Shown: positions 1-8,759, counted from the stretch's first letter. The stretch: DNA of 64,000 bases from Mesorhizobium sp. M4B.F.Ca.ET.058.02.1.1 (GCF_003952505.1 NZ_CP034450.1:4526001-4590000); one strand, 5' to 3'. Made by a program: numbers and translations. The notes: generated by a model from the letters alone, not told the origin.

Positions 1-69
1 CGCGTCGCCATGAGCAACGCCTTCGCCATGGGCGGTACGAACGCAGTTCTGGCATTCAGGCAGGTGTAG
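1..69 (+). CDS. nodE: NodE-type beta-ketoacyl synthase, C-terminal end only
   Basis: Twenty-two codons and a TAG are read from the window edge. The peptide contains SNAFAMGGTNAVLAFRQV, the glycine/threonine-rich C-terminal end of FabF/NodE condensing enzymes (family signature SN-F-GGTN). NodE works with the acyl carrier NodF to make the unsaturated fatty acid placed on Nod factors. The Met in FAMGG, where housekeeping FabF usually has FGFGG, and the nodL gene 11 kb away favour NodE, but a fabF-like paralogue cannot be excluded from 22 residues. Confidence 0.7.
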   Translation, partial: RVAMSNAFAMGGTNAVLAFRQV

Positions 70-462
70 AAGCCATGCAAGACGCCTCATTTGAGGTCAC
101 CTGTCGTATCTAGCTGCTTGAGGGGCGGGGCATTGTGATACAGGGAGAGCTGTGGGGTCCCTCCTTCTCGGCCTCGACGATGTGGAAGGAGCCTGTGCGG
201 CGAAACGGGCTAGACGCCCCAGGCCCAGAACTTGGGCGAAACCAACTCCCACCAAAGGACAGCCGGTTTAGTAGCCGAACAATGAAACCTCGCTCGACGA
301 GCCGCCGTCTCTACTGTCTCCGGCCTCACGCGGTTGAAGCGAACAGCGCAGCAGCTACTGTTCCGCACAACTCGGATGGCAATTGGGACAAGTCCGCACA
401 TGTCGTCACGTACGCTGAACGCCGCAGGTACAGCCAAACTGGGGCGGGGCGTTTCTGCCGTT
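70..462. other. No recognisable gene between nodE and the nifA control region
   Basis: Open frames exist on both strands (for example 135-485 plus), but none has a good ribosome site, a family motif or rhizobial coding character that I can recognise. It may be eroded insertion-sequence DNA. Confidence 0.5.
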
Positions 463-510
463 TTGATAGAATTCTATCAAACTGACAATTTTCCTTGCAT
501 AAATGCAAGG
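463..510. promoter_or_regulatory. Two perfect palindromes upstream of nifA
   Basis: The first is TTGATAGAATTCTATCAA at 463-480, a perfect 18-base palindrome. The second is CCTTGCAT-AA-ATGCAAGG at 493-510, 8-base arms with a 2-base centre. They lie 13 bases apart and about 300 bases before nifA. The first is not a FixK/Fnr box, because TTGAT and ATCAA are 8 bases apart instead of 4. In M. loti R7A a LacI/GalR-family regulator, FixV, is known to activate a nifA gene, so one or both could be its operator. That link is inference. Confidence 0.55.
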
Positions 511-748
511 AGAGCTCGGTTGACTCCCCTCCTTTCTTGTCAAGGATGAGTTTGCAGGCTGCGGTGCGGCAGAAGCCGGACAGAACAGCGACCGGTCGAG
601 TAAAGGCCTGCGCAAACCGCATATTGCGAGCGCCCGCGCGGAGGAAGACGCTCGTCCTGGTGAAAGGCAACGATGCTCAGGCGCCATTGCCATTTGCCGA
701 GGGCGTCCGCGCGCCGAAAATTTCGAAGCAACAAAGGTGAGATCGAGA

Positions 749-838
749 ATGATGATGACGAAATACAACACAGCTCACCGTCCAGTGCAGTTCTACCGGC
801 GGGTGGCGGAGTGGGATGGGCTGCCAAATGGAACGTAA
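749..838 (+). CDS. Possible 29-residue upstream ORF overlapping nifA start
   Basis: ATG repeated three times (749, 752, 755) opens a 29-codon frame ending with TAA at 836-838, inside the nifA start region (816 or 828). Purine-rich bases GGTGAGATCGAG precede it. It could be a leader peptide coupling translation into nifA, or chance. I recognise no family. Confidence 0.2.
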   Translation: MMMTKYNTAHRPVQFYRRVAEWDGLPNGT

Positions 839-1874
839 AAAGATCAGCAAGGAGATGCTTGGCGATAGTCAGGCGCTGCGCAAGCTGCGTGAGCACCTTG
901 TCAAGGTGGCCAAGGCGAAGACTACGGTCCTGTTGCGAGGTGAATCCGGAACCGGTAAGGAGCTGGTTGCCAAAGCCATTCACGAGCTCTCGCCTCGCGC
1001 CAAGCAGCCCTTCATCAAGGTCAATTGCGCGGCGCTCACCGAGACGCTTCTGGAATCTGACTTGTTCGGTCATGAGAAGGGTGCCTTCACCGACGCGAGC
1101 AGTTTGCGCAAGGGGCGCTTTGAGGCTGCCGACAAAGGCACATTGTTTCTGGACGAGATTGGCGAAATATCGGGCTCGTTCCAGGCTAAGCTGCTGCGTG
1201 TCCTGCAGGAGCAGGAGTTTGAGCGTGTCGGCAGCAACCACACCATTAAAGTCGATGTTCGCGTGATTGCCGCAACCAACAGGGACTTGGAAAAGGCAGT
1301 TCAACGCAAGGAGTTCCGGCAAGACCTCTATTACCGCATCAGCGTCGTCACTTTACGCGTGCCGGCATTGCGCGAAAGGCGAGGTGATATTCCGCTCTTG
1401 GCCGCTCAGTTTCTCAAGAATTTCAATACTGAGAATGATCACACGCTGACCTTCGCTCCCGAAGCGATTGAGGTGCTAATGAATTGCGAATTTCCAGGCA
1501 ACATCCGAGAGCTCGAAAACTGCGTTCAACGGACGGCAGTTCTGGCGACGGGTCCATCAATCCTCAGAACTGACTTTGCCTGTTGCGTGGGTGAGTGCTT
1601 GGCCGCGGCGCTGTGGAAGAACGGACCGCCGACGTCAGAGAACTCGACTACGATCGAGCCTTCCGCCGCCCGTGCCGCCCCGCCCGTCGGCGACGGGCAA
1701 GCGCCGATAGGCCCTGCCACGACTCGTGGTAGGGTGCCCGATGCCGATACGGTCATTGCCGCCATGGAAAAGTGTGGCTGGGTGCAGGCAAAGGCGGCGC
1801 GCCTGCTCGGTTTGACCCCGCGCCAGATCGGCTACGTGCTGAGAAAACACGGCATCGAGATCAAGCGTCTCTGA
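816..1874 (+). CDS. nifA: NifA, sigma-54-dependent activator lacking the N-terminal GAF domain
   Basis: Activates nif/fix operons with RpoN. The 352-residue protein starts almost directly with the AAA+ domain: Walker A GESGTGKE at 42-49, sigma-54 contact loop GAFTDA at 89-94 (usual form GAFTGA), and Walker B GTLFLDEIGE near 109-118. The interdomain linker has the cysteine pattern C-x11-C-x19-C-x4-C typical of oxygen-sensitive rhizobial NifA. The C-terminus is a Fis-type helix-turn-helix (WVQAKAARLLGLTPRQIGY). The roughly 200-residue GAF domain of most NifA proteins is absent; a similarly short NifA is known from R. leguminosarum bv. trifolii. Start is ATG 816 or ATG 828. It is the only intact nifA in the window. 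Confidence 0.95.
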   Translation: MGCQMERKKISKEMLGDSQALRKLREHLVKVAKAKTTVLLRGESGTGKELVAKAIHELSPRAKQPFIKVNCAALTETLLESDLFGHEKGAFTDASSLRKGRFEAADKGTLFLDEIGEISGSFQAKLLRVLQEQEFERVGSNHTIKVDVRVIAATNRDLEKAVQRKEFRQDLYYRISVVTLRVPALRERRGDIPLLAAQFLKNFNTENDHTLTFAPEAIEVLMNCEFPGNIRELENCVQRTAVLATGPSILRTDFACCVGECLAAALWKNGPPTSENSTTIEPSAARAAPPVGDGQAPIGPATTRGRVPDADTVIAAMEKCGWVQAKAARLLGLTPRQIGYVLRKHGIEIKRL

Positions 1875-2049
1875 AACAACCCGCCGAGCAAGAGCTGGAG
1901 CAGGTCAAGCATTGGTGCTCTGGCGCCGAGCCCATCGGCCACCTTACGAACGTGGGTGTGAACAGCGCTGCCAAGATTCCGGCCGTGTGCTTTCTACCAC
2001 CAGTCGTACTGGGGCTCTGCGGCTGACAAAACTAAGAAGGAGGAATCCT

Positions 2050-2202
2050 ATGGCTAGTAACTTCGCTCTACACCGCAAGGGCAAATCCAATCCGACGTGC
2101 CTGAAATCCAGAAATAATCGATGTATCATTGGTGACACGCCAGCATGCGTAGAGGCGACGCGCAGATCTCCGCTGGCGGGACCTGGTCGATACATAAGCT
2201 GA
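2050..2202 (+). CDS. Small ORF of unknown function with a strong ribosome site
   Basis: Fifty codons starting MASNFALHRKGK, preceded by AAGAAGGAGGA about 7 bases upstream, one of the best Shine-Dalgarno sequences in the window. It lies between nifA and the autotransporter gene on the same strand. I recognise no family. It could be the surviving start of a truncated gene or a real small protein. Confidence 0.35.
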   Translation: MASNFALHRKGKSNPTCLKSRNNRCIIGDTPACVEATRRSPLAGPGRYIS

Positions 2203-2272
2203 TCGCTTGCCGCTCGATATCGCGCCAATCTGATCTGAAAGAAATAAGTAGTTTTGGGAATAGGGATTAAGC

Positions 2273-5200
2273 ATGCCAACGCGCTTCAGAACGATCAAAT
2301 TGTTTTTAGCAACAACGGCGCTCTTCGCACCAAATCTGTCCTTGGCCCAGGAATCAGTCGCGTCGCCTGCGCCGGTGGCAGATGCCGAATATTCCAGAAA
2401 TTGGGGCCTGAGTATGATCAACGCCCTGCCCGCCTACCTTAAAGGCTATACGGGCAAGGGCGTCGTCGTTGCGATTGTGGATACAGGACTGGATATCAAC
2501 CATCCCGAATTCGTGGCGCGCATTTCGAAGGCGCTGCACAACTTCGGGACGGATAAACGCTTGGCTGACGTCAGCCATTCTGTCGACAAAGACGGTGTGC
2601 CTGACGGACACGGGACCCATGTGGCGGGGATAATCGGCGCCGCGCGCGACGGCACGGGCATGCAGGGCGTGGCCTATGAATCGACAGTATTGCCCCTTCG
2701 AGCAGTGGATATCGGCGACCCAGATGATCCCGAGATGGACCCGACCAATGAAGCGATCGAATACGCGATTGGTGCGGGAGCTGGCGTGCTCAATGGGAGC
2801 TACGGGCCAGGCCTGTTGCTGGGGCGGTATCTCAAGGACGAGAACGGCCAACTGAAACTCGATGGCAAGGGATATGCCATCGATAATAAAAACTATGAGA
2901 TTCTCGACTATCAGGCCATCTATGATGATCCGAGCAATCTCGTCGATACCTACAATACGTTGAAGAAGGCGGCTAAGGCGGACATCGTGCTCGTCTTCGC
3001 CGCCGGTAATGATGCCAGTACCGACGACCAACCCGGCGCTGCTTCGGCGATTCCCAGCGGCATCGGCACGTTGCCGTTAATAACGCCAGAAAATACCAAA
3101 GATGGAAATCTTTATAAGTTCATCGACACAAACGATCAAACAAACAAAGGTTTCGATTTCAATAACCCAAATACATACAAGATAGTGAGCGGGTCTGATG
3201 TCTCGAAGCTCGACTTCTCGGATCTGGCAGGCTCGCTGATAACAGTCGTTGCTGTCGGCAAGGATGGCAAGATTGCCAGCTATAGCAATAGATGCGGAGC
3301 CACAGCAGAGTGGTGCCTCGCGGCTCCGGGTGGCGATATTAATGCCGATCCCGATAATCCGATTGATGAGAACGGCATTTATTCTACCTGGCCACAAGGG
3401 GATCGGGCGAACAAGAACAACCCGTATAAGTACGAGGAAGGTACTTCCATGGCAACGCCGCATGTTGCTGGCGCGGCGGCAGTGATCCGGTCGGCATTCC
3501 CTTACATGAACGCCCGCCAGACCATTGAAACCCTCCTGACAACGACGACCACCAAAGGGTTCGAGGATGAACAAGTCTTCGGCCAGGGTCTGCTCAATCT
3601 CGGCGTTGCGATCGAGGGTCCGGGCGAGTTCCGCTACGCCGGCGTCTTCGACGTCGACACCAAAGGCTACTCCTCGATCTGGTCGAATTCAATCTCGGGC
3701 GCCGGAGACCTGACGAAGCGCGGCGAAGGAGCGCTGATCCTGTCCGGCGAAAACAGCTACAGCGGGCCGACCAAGGTGCTTGGAGGCATACTCGCCGTCG
3801 ATGGCCGCATTGTTTCGAAGGTAGGCGTCTCGGCTACTGGTACCCTTACGGGTATCGGTGCAGTCGGCTCTCTTACGGTTGGCGCAGGCGGCACCGTCGC
3901 TCCTGGCAGCGTGCTCGATCCAAGCAAGGGGGTTGCAGTGCTCACCGTCAACGGTGACTTCGTGCAGCAGGCCGGGTCGACCTATTTGGCGGGTATCGCA
4001 CCGAGCAAGGCTTCAGATCTCATCGACGTTGCCGGCAGTGCCGCCATCAACAAGGGAGCGAGCGTCAACCTGGTGCGTGAAGGTGCCGGGCATTTCTCAG
4101 TCGATACCCGCTACACGCTTCTGACCGCCGCTGGCGGCGTGATCGGGACCTACGGCGGGCTGACAGGAGGCCTCTTTACAGACTCGCCCTTCGTCGATTT
4201 CGAACTCGCTTATGACCCGACCAACGTCTATCTCGACGTCGATCGCAATTCTGTCACCTTTGCCGATGTCGGCAATACCTTCAATCAGCGATCCGTGGGC
4301 GCGGCTGCGGAAGCCCTTGGTTCCGGCAACACGATCCACGACAACATCCTCTTCCTGACGGGACAGGGATCCCGCAACGCATTCGATCAGCTTTCGGGCG
4401 AGATCCATGCTTCCGTTCACAGCGCCTTTGTCGAAGACAGCCATTTCGTCCGTGACGCCGCCGGCGATCGCATTCGCGCAGCGTTCGCAGGCGTGGGCGC
4501 ATCAACCGTGCCGGTCATGGCATATGGACCGGAAGGCCCGGAACTGGCTCCCGCGACCAGCGAAAACTTCGCCGTCTGGGGCAGCGGTTTCGGCGCCTGG
4601 GGACATTTGGACGGAGACGGCAACGCTGCTCGCCTCGACCGCTCGACGGGAGGCTTTATTGCAGGCGGCGATGCGGCCATCGGCGAAAGCTGGCGGCTCG
4701 GGCTTCTTGCCGGTTATAGCCATACGTCCATCCATGTGGATGATCGCGCCTCCTCCGGCTCAGGCAACAATTATCACCTCGGGATCTACGCTGGCACGCA
4801 GCGTGGCCCTCACAGCTTCCGTTCCGGCCTTGCCTATACGTGGAACCGCATCGAGACCGGCAGGTCGGTGGCGTTTCCGGGCTTCTCCGACAGCCTTTCG
4901 GCCGATTACCATGCCGGCACGTTCCAGGCTTTCGGCGAACTCGGCTCTCGACTGGATACAGCTTCCGTATCTTTCGAGCCCTATGCGAACCTAGCCTATG
5001 TGAACTTCAACGCGGATGGCTTCACAGAGCATGGCGGTGCCGCTGCGCTTTCCGGAAAAGACCGGTCGAGCGACACGACATTCACCACGATAGGGCTGCG
5101 CGCCTCGACCGCTTTCCCGCTTGGTTCCGTCAATACAACCGCCCGTGGCGGTATCGGCTGGCGTCATGCGTTCGGCGATGTGGTGCCTGAAACGGCGCTT

Positions 5201-5386
5201 GCCTTCACAGGCGGCTCATCCTTCGCCGTGGAGGGAACGCCAATCGCAAAGAACGCTGCCGTCTTCGAAGCTGGTATCGATGTCAACCTTACCGACAAGG
5301 CAACCATCGGGCTTACCTATAAAGGTCAGCTTGCCTCGGACGCGCAGGAGCATGGCTTCAACGCCAAACTCAGTGTTCGGTTTTAA
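2273..5386 (+). CDS. Subtilisin-like autotransporter serine protease
   Basis: A 1037-residue type V secreted protease. Residues 1-26 are a signal peptide ending SLAQ. A peptidase S8 domain follows, with Asp70 (VAIVDTGLD), His113 (GHGTHVAG) and Ser392 (GTSMATPHVAG). A passenger beta-helix segment with the autotransporter-associated repeat (GAGDLTKRGEGALILSG region, near 470-510) leads to an outer-membrane beta-barrel over roughly the last 270 residues, ending SVRF with the terminal Phe expected for barrel insertion. All parts of a functional protein are present. It stands alone 400 bases after nifA. The substrate is unknown; processing of self or of host or rhizobial surface proteins is possible. 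Confidence 0.93.
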   Translation: MPTRFRTIKLFLATTALFAPNLSLAQESVASPAPVADAEYSRNWGLSMINALPAYLKGYTGKGVVVAIVDTGLDINHPEFVARISKALHNFGTDKRLADVSHSVDKDGVPDGHGTHVAGIIGAARDGTGMQGVAYESTVLPLRAVDIGDPDDPEMDPTNEAIEYAIGAGAGVLNGSYGPGLLLGRYLKDENGQLKLDGKGYAIDNKNYEILDYQAIYDDPSNLVDTYNTLKKAAKADIVLVFAAGNDASTDDQPGAASAIPSGIGTLPLITPENTKDGNLYKFIDTNDQTNKGFDFNNPNTYKIVSGSDVSKLDFSDLAGSLITVVAVGKDGKIASYSNRCGATAEWCLAAPGGDINADPDNPIDENGIYSTWPQGDRANKNNPYKYEEGTSMATPHVAGAAAVIRSAFPYMNARQTIETLLTTTTTKGFEDEQVFGQGLLNLGVAIEGPGEFRYAGVFDVDTKGYSSIWSNSISGAGDLTKRGEGALILSGENSYSGPTKVLGGILAVDGRIVSKVGVSATGTLTGIGAVGSLTVGAGGTVAPGSVLDPSKGVAVLTVNGDFVQQAGSTYLAGIAPSKASDLIDVAGSAAINKGASVNLVREGAGHFSVDTRYTLLTAAGGVIGTYGGLTGGLFTDSPFVDFELAYDPTNVYLDVDRNSVTFADVGNTFNQRSVGAAAEALGSGNTIHDNILFLTGQGSRNAFDQLSGEIHASVHSAFVEDSHFVRDAAGDRIRAAFAGVGASTVPVMAYGPEGPELAPATSENFAVWGSGFGAWGHLDGDGNAARLDRSTGGFIAGGDAAIGESWRLGLLAGYSHTSIHVDDRASSGSGNNYHLGIYAGTQRGPHSFRSGLAYTWNRIETGRSVAFPGFSDSLSADYHAGTFQAFGELGSRLDTASVSFEPYANLAYVNFNADGFTEHGGAAALSGKDRSSDTTFTTIGLRASTAFPLGSVNTTARGGIGWRHAFGDVVPETALAFTGGSSFAVEGTPIAKNAAVFEAGIDVNLTDKATIGLTYKGQLASDAQEHGFNAKLSVRF

Positions 5387-5525
5387 TCGCCGCAAGGGAG
5401 GGCGATATGTCATGCCCGATTCCAGCAGCGAACTGACAGCCATCTCTATTGAAAGATCTTATCGCCTTGCAATGGCCGACCATCCTTCGGCCATTGCTGC
5501 TTTTGCTTTCCGGAAGGAGTGTTTC

Positions 5526-5824
5526 GTGAACAAAGTAATTCTAATTGCGATTTGGCAGGGTGCCTTTCTTTCGCTGCCGGGTGCAGTACGTCCGACGGCG
5601 GCAACTGGGTGAAGGACGAGACGCCGCGCAGTGCTGCCCAGCAGGACTACACTGAATGCAAGTATCAGTCGGAAATGGCGACGGCGACGATCGGAACGAA
5701 TAGCCGCCCGAAAACGATGACAGATGCAATCGGGGACGGTGTCGGGGATCGTATCGTCAAGGGTATGGAACAAGGCAATCTCGTCAAGGATTGCATGAGA
5801 GCCCGCGGCTACACTCAATCCTGA
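5526..5824 (+). pseudogene. Small lipoprotein gene with a frameshift in the signal peptide
   Basis: GTG 5526 follows a GGAAGGAG-like site and begins a signal peptide (NKVILIA). The rest continues one frame over as LAGCLSFAAGCSTSDGG, a lipobox-like stretch, and then about 75 hydrophilic residues ending CMRARGYTQS. A single-base change near 5550 splits the two. Read in the second frame alone, an alternative GTG at 5519 gives a 101-residue product without a clean signal peptide. This is either a recent frameshift or a sequence error. I do not recognise the mature protein family. Confidence 0.45.
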
Positions 5825-6034
5825 CAGGCAACTCATGGGCTTCCGCCGCTATCGAAGGGATTGTAAAGGACGCGTCGATCTTCGAGAAACGAGGAAGCGG
5901 CGTACGATTTCTGTCTCTGAGGGGCTGGGGTCCGACCATGACACGCCGAAGACAGGTGTACTGATACCGGTTACCCGGCGTGCGGTCTCGGCAGTGACCT
6001 TGCTGCTCTAGCGAATAAATTGCGCTACTGCCTG

Positions 6035-6748
6035 CTAGCCGACCCTAAGTCTGGCCTGCTTCAAATGAGGTTGATGCTCGGTCGGCCGAAGCGAATGAGC
6101 AGCCATCGCGGCAATGAAAACCTCGGGCGTTTTTAGGTAGCGCTCCAGCTTGTTCTCCCTCATGAGCACTACGAACAGAGCGCACGTTTTCGCCTGACAA
6201 TTGACCGACTTGGTAGGGTTGAACTCTATGTCAGTGAAACCGGCATACCGCATTTCGCCGTCCACTCGATTTTTGAGCCATACACGGTGAGGAAAGATGG
6301 CATTGAGATAAAGCCAATCGTAGAACACGGTCGTGGGTTCTAGCGGGAACTCGAAGCCGTCGAATTTGAAGCCCACCAGTGCGCCGGATTCGCGGAGTCG
6401 TGGCTCGCGCTTCGCATCGCGCGGTTCAACCTCGTACAGATCGGTGTACGGCCCGCCACGCTCGAATACCTTACTTCCCTGAAAGGCGTTCTCCAGCGGT
6501 ATCTCGCCGATGCTGGTCCTCACGCGCAGGTGAAACGCGCTAAGATGCTGGCCGGCGACTTCATCAGACTTGCTAGACACTTCTAGCAGCGGCGCATATC
6601 CGGCTTTCTTGGCGGCCTCATGCAGCGACCGTATATTCTTCTTCTTCTGAACCTCAGCGAAGCCACCGGCCCACGGAATTTCGAAATCCAATCGCCTGAC
6701 GTAACCTTCGTCCTCGGTTGCAGGGATAAAGACTGGTCTCTCAGCCAT
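6035..6748 (-). CDS. NADAR-type antitoxin, partner of DarT1
   Basis: A 237-residue protein whose N-terminal part (RPVFIPAT, then VRRLDFEIPWAGGFA) and central block (IPLENAFQGSKVFERGGPYTDLY) match my recollection of the DarT1-associated NADAR family. NADAR proteins remove ADP-ribose from guanine bases and so reverse DarT1 damage. The ATG lies 1 base beyond the TAG of the upstream darT1, so the two are translationally coupled, as in toxin-antitoxin operons. Length and gene order fit. Family assignment is from memory of the pattern, not a search. Confidence 0.7.
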   Translation of the reverse strand: MAERPVFIPATEDEGYVRRLDFEIPWAGGFAEVQKKKNIRSLHEAAKKAGYAPLLEVSSKSDEVAGQHLSAFHLRVRTSIGEIPLENAFQGSKVFERGGPYTDLYEVEPRDAKREPRLRESGALVGFKFDGFEFPLEPTTVFYDWLYLNAIFPHRVWLKNRVDGEMRYAGFTDIEFNPTKSVNCQAKTCALFVVLMRENKLERYLKTPEVFIAAMAAHSLRPTEHQPHLKQARLRVG

Positions 6749-6749
6749 T

Positions 6750-7259
6750 CTAAATGTTCCTTATTAAGCCCAGCAGAATGACATGGGGAACCAACACCTC
6801 GTATTTCTCCGCCTGAGTGAGACGCGCCTTAATCGCCGAATCCTTCCAGTCCGTTCGGGTGTAAAGTATCTCAAAATCGATTAGCGGTTCAGCCTCTCCG
6901 ATAGGAATCGATTCGACGCCAGCTTTGTTCGCGACATCGTTGGTAAAACGAACACCCGTGAACTGCATTACCGAGGGGTGTATTTGCAGAAAGATCGTGT
7001 CCGTAATCCTCCCATCCTGCCGGGCAACGTACTCCATCGGATGGGTGCTACGAAAGCAAAGGTGGACGTAGTTGCCCATTCCCTTCAACGCGTCGGCGTC
7101 ACGACTCCATTCATTGCCGCCCGGTGCCGGAACCTTGACCTTCTTCTGGTCAAGCTGCGCGAGTGGATAGAGTCCTCCCATTTCTTTAATCACCGGCAGG
7201 TTCCTCCGGTCGGTGAAGTGATAGAGCAGCGGCACCTTATCAAGAGTATCAATTGCCAT
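6750..7259 (-). CDS. darT: DarT1-like DNA ADP-ribosyltransferase toxin
   Basis: A 169-residue DarT/DUF4433-type protein. LLYHFTDRRNLPVI near the N-terminus is the NAD-binding start of the fold (family pattern YHFT-x4-NLP-I). YEVLVP near residues 150-156 holds the expected catalytic Glu of the AE-x-LV type motif. DarT enzymes put ADP-ribose on single-stranded DNA; the DarT1 group modifies guanine. ATG 7259 has GAGGGG just upstream. It is paired head-to-tail with the NADAR gene, next to a transposase. A dual role in island maintenance and phage defence is inferred from known DarTG systems. Confidence 0.75.
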   Translation of the reverse strand: MAIDTLDKVPLLYHFTDRRNLPVIKEMGGLYPLAQLDQKKVKVPAPGGNEWSRDADALKGMGNYVHLCFRSTHPMEYVARQDGRITDTIFLQIHPSVMQFTGVRFTNDVANKAGVESIPIGEAEPLIDFEILYTRTDWKDSAIKARLTQAEKYEVLVPHVILLGLIRNI

Positions 7260-7414
7260 GTTCCCCTCCGTCGCAGGCCGGTAGCAGCCTTGCCCCACAC
7301 GGGTGGAATCTTACGGCAGTCATCGTCCGAACGCCATGATCCGAGGCGAGGTGTTCAGATTGGCGACGTTTCTCAATTGTTCTATACGATTAAAATAGAA
7401 TTCTACATCGCCAA

Positions 7415-8518
7415 CTATGGTTCGAAATCGTCGTGCACGGCAGCTCCACAACGATCATCATCCCGGATCGGACTGTGCGGGAGCTGCAATCGCAGCCGCG
7501 CGAAGGCGACCGTGTTGTCACGAGCAACGACGCGCTCCTCCTCGATGCACAGGATCTGGGCCAATTGCTGCGGGTCGGCGGCGACAAAGGCACTGTCTTC
7601 AACCGCGGCGGGCCTGGCGAAGCGGGCATTGTGAGCCGGCAGATAGGTCTGTGCGACGAAGCGGTTGGCGGCCTCGATATCAGCCATGCCGGCCAGTGCC
7701 AGTTCCCTCGGCAGTCGGTCCTGCAAGGTTGAGAACATCCGCTCGGAGCGGCCCCTGGCTCCAGGCGAATAGGCTGGAATATGTTCGATGCCGAGCCGCT
7801 CGAGCGCCCGACCGACCTGGGTCATGCGAATCTTGTCGACAGCCCCGCCCGCCTTGAGCGTCACGAAATAGTGTCTGCCACGATCGCTGTAGAGGCTTGA
7901 CGGCAATCCCTTGGCGACAAAGGTCTCCAGAAGTCCCTGGAAGCTCGACGCCGTGCCTTCCTCCTCGATCAGAAAGGCCGAATAGATCGTGCTCGTCGCA
8001 TCGTCCATAGTCACGATCAGATCCAGCATCGGCCCACTCGCCAGCCACTGATGACGGCTGCCGTCCTGGTGTAGCATCATCCCTTCGCACGGCTTCCTTT
8101 CCCGCTTGCGCCGGTGAGCACCGCGCCGCTTGGCCCGTTCCACCAGGCCCGCCGCGTGAAGCTGCGTCTTGATGAAGGTGTAGCCCCAGCTGAAATCGTG
8201 ATCGCGCAGCAGGTGCTCGTGGAAATGCTTCACGTTCCAGCCAAGGTAGCGATGGCGATAAAGCTCCAGCATCTCCTCGATCGCCTCCACTGGCACCCGG
8301 CGCGTCGAAAGCTTGCCCAAACGCCGGTCCAGCAACCCAGCCTCCCCGGCCTCTTCGTAACGGTCGCGATAACGCCGAAATTGCCGCTCCGACATGCCCA
8401 GCAACTCGCCTGCCTCCATCATCGAGAGATCGCCGCCAGTCCAACGGCTCAATACGTCCCGAAACTTCTGTATTCTCCGTCCTGGAGCCACGCTGCCCGC
8501 TTCATCCCCAGCTTCCAT
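7415..8518 (-). CDS. ISNCY-family transposase
   Basis: DDE-type integrase-like transposase. The N-terminal helix-turn-helix region (SMMEAGELLGMSERQFRRYR) is followed by a catalytic core with HQDGSRHQWL and VTMDDATSTIYSAF for the first Asp residues, and SLYSDRGRHY, then GRSERMFSTLQ for the rest. The best start is ATG 8518 (MEAGDEAG); the open frame continues upstream only through a TTG. The normal C-terminal domain after LQLPHSP is missing and ends in an unrelated tail (DDDRCGAAVHDDFEP), consistent with truncation at 7415. Confidence 0.8.
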   Translation of the reverse strand: MEAGDEAGSVAPGRRIQKFRDVLSRWTGGDLSMMEAGELLGMSERQFRRYRDRYEEAGEAGLLDRRLGKLSTRRVPVEAIEEMLELYRHRYLGWNVKHFHEHLLRDHDFSWGYTFIKTQLHAAGLVERAKRRGAHRRKRERKPCEGMMLHQDGSRHQWLASGPMLDLIVTMDDATSTIYSAFLIEEEGTASSFQGLLETFVAKGLPSSLYSDRGRHYFVTLKAGGAVDKIRMTQVGRALERLGIEHIPAYSPGARGRSERMFSTLQDRLPRELALAGMADIEAANRFVAQTYLPAHNARFARPAAVEDSAFVAADPQQLAQILCIEEERVVARDNTVAFARLRLQLPHSPIRDDDRCGAAVHDDFEP

Positions 8519-8570
8519 TCGCTGGCGATGAAACCGGACAACTCCTGTGCTACCTAATCCGGACAAATCA
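7415..8570 (-). mobile_element. ISNCY-type insertion sequence, probably truncated at its 3' end
   Basis: The element is defined by its transposase gene. Just outside the gene's 5' end, two copies of a GTTGTCCGG/TTTGTCCGG-like motif (plus-strand CCGGACAA at 8534-8541 and 8560-8567) look like terminal or subterminal repeats. I could not find a matching inverted end near 7420, and the transposase C-terminus looks cut, so the element is probably immobile. Confidence 0.6.
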
Positions 8571-8759
8571 TGTGCTTACGACACGCCGGAGCGGAACGCT
8601 TGCCTGCGGCATCGCGGTCGGGTAATTGTTGCAGATACGTCGGCCCGAAGATCGGCATCGATTTTCGGGCCGACGCGTCGTTTCAATCGGATAGAGCGCC
8701 ATTCTCGCCTCGAAGGCACGCGCGGCGCTCCACGACAAGGGGGCAACGGAGCTTTGCTG

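Noticed and set aside
463..480. FixK/Fnr box upstream of nifA
   Set aside because: The half-sites TTGAT and ATCAA are separated by 8 bases; the FixK box needs 4.
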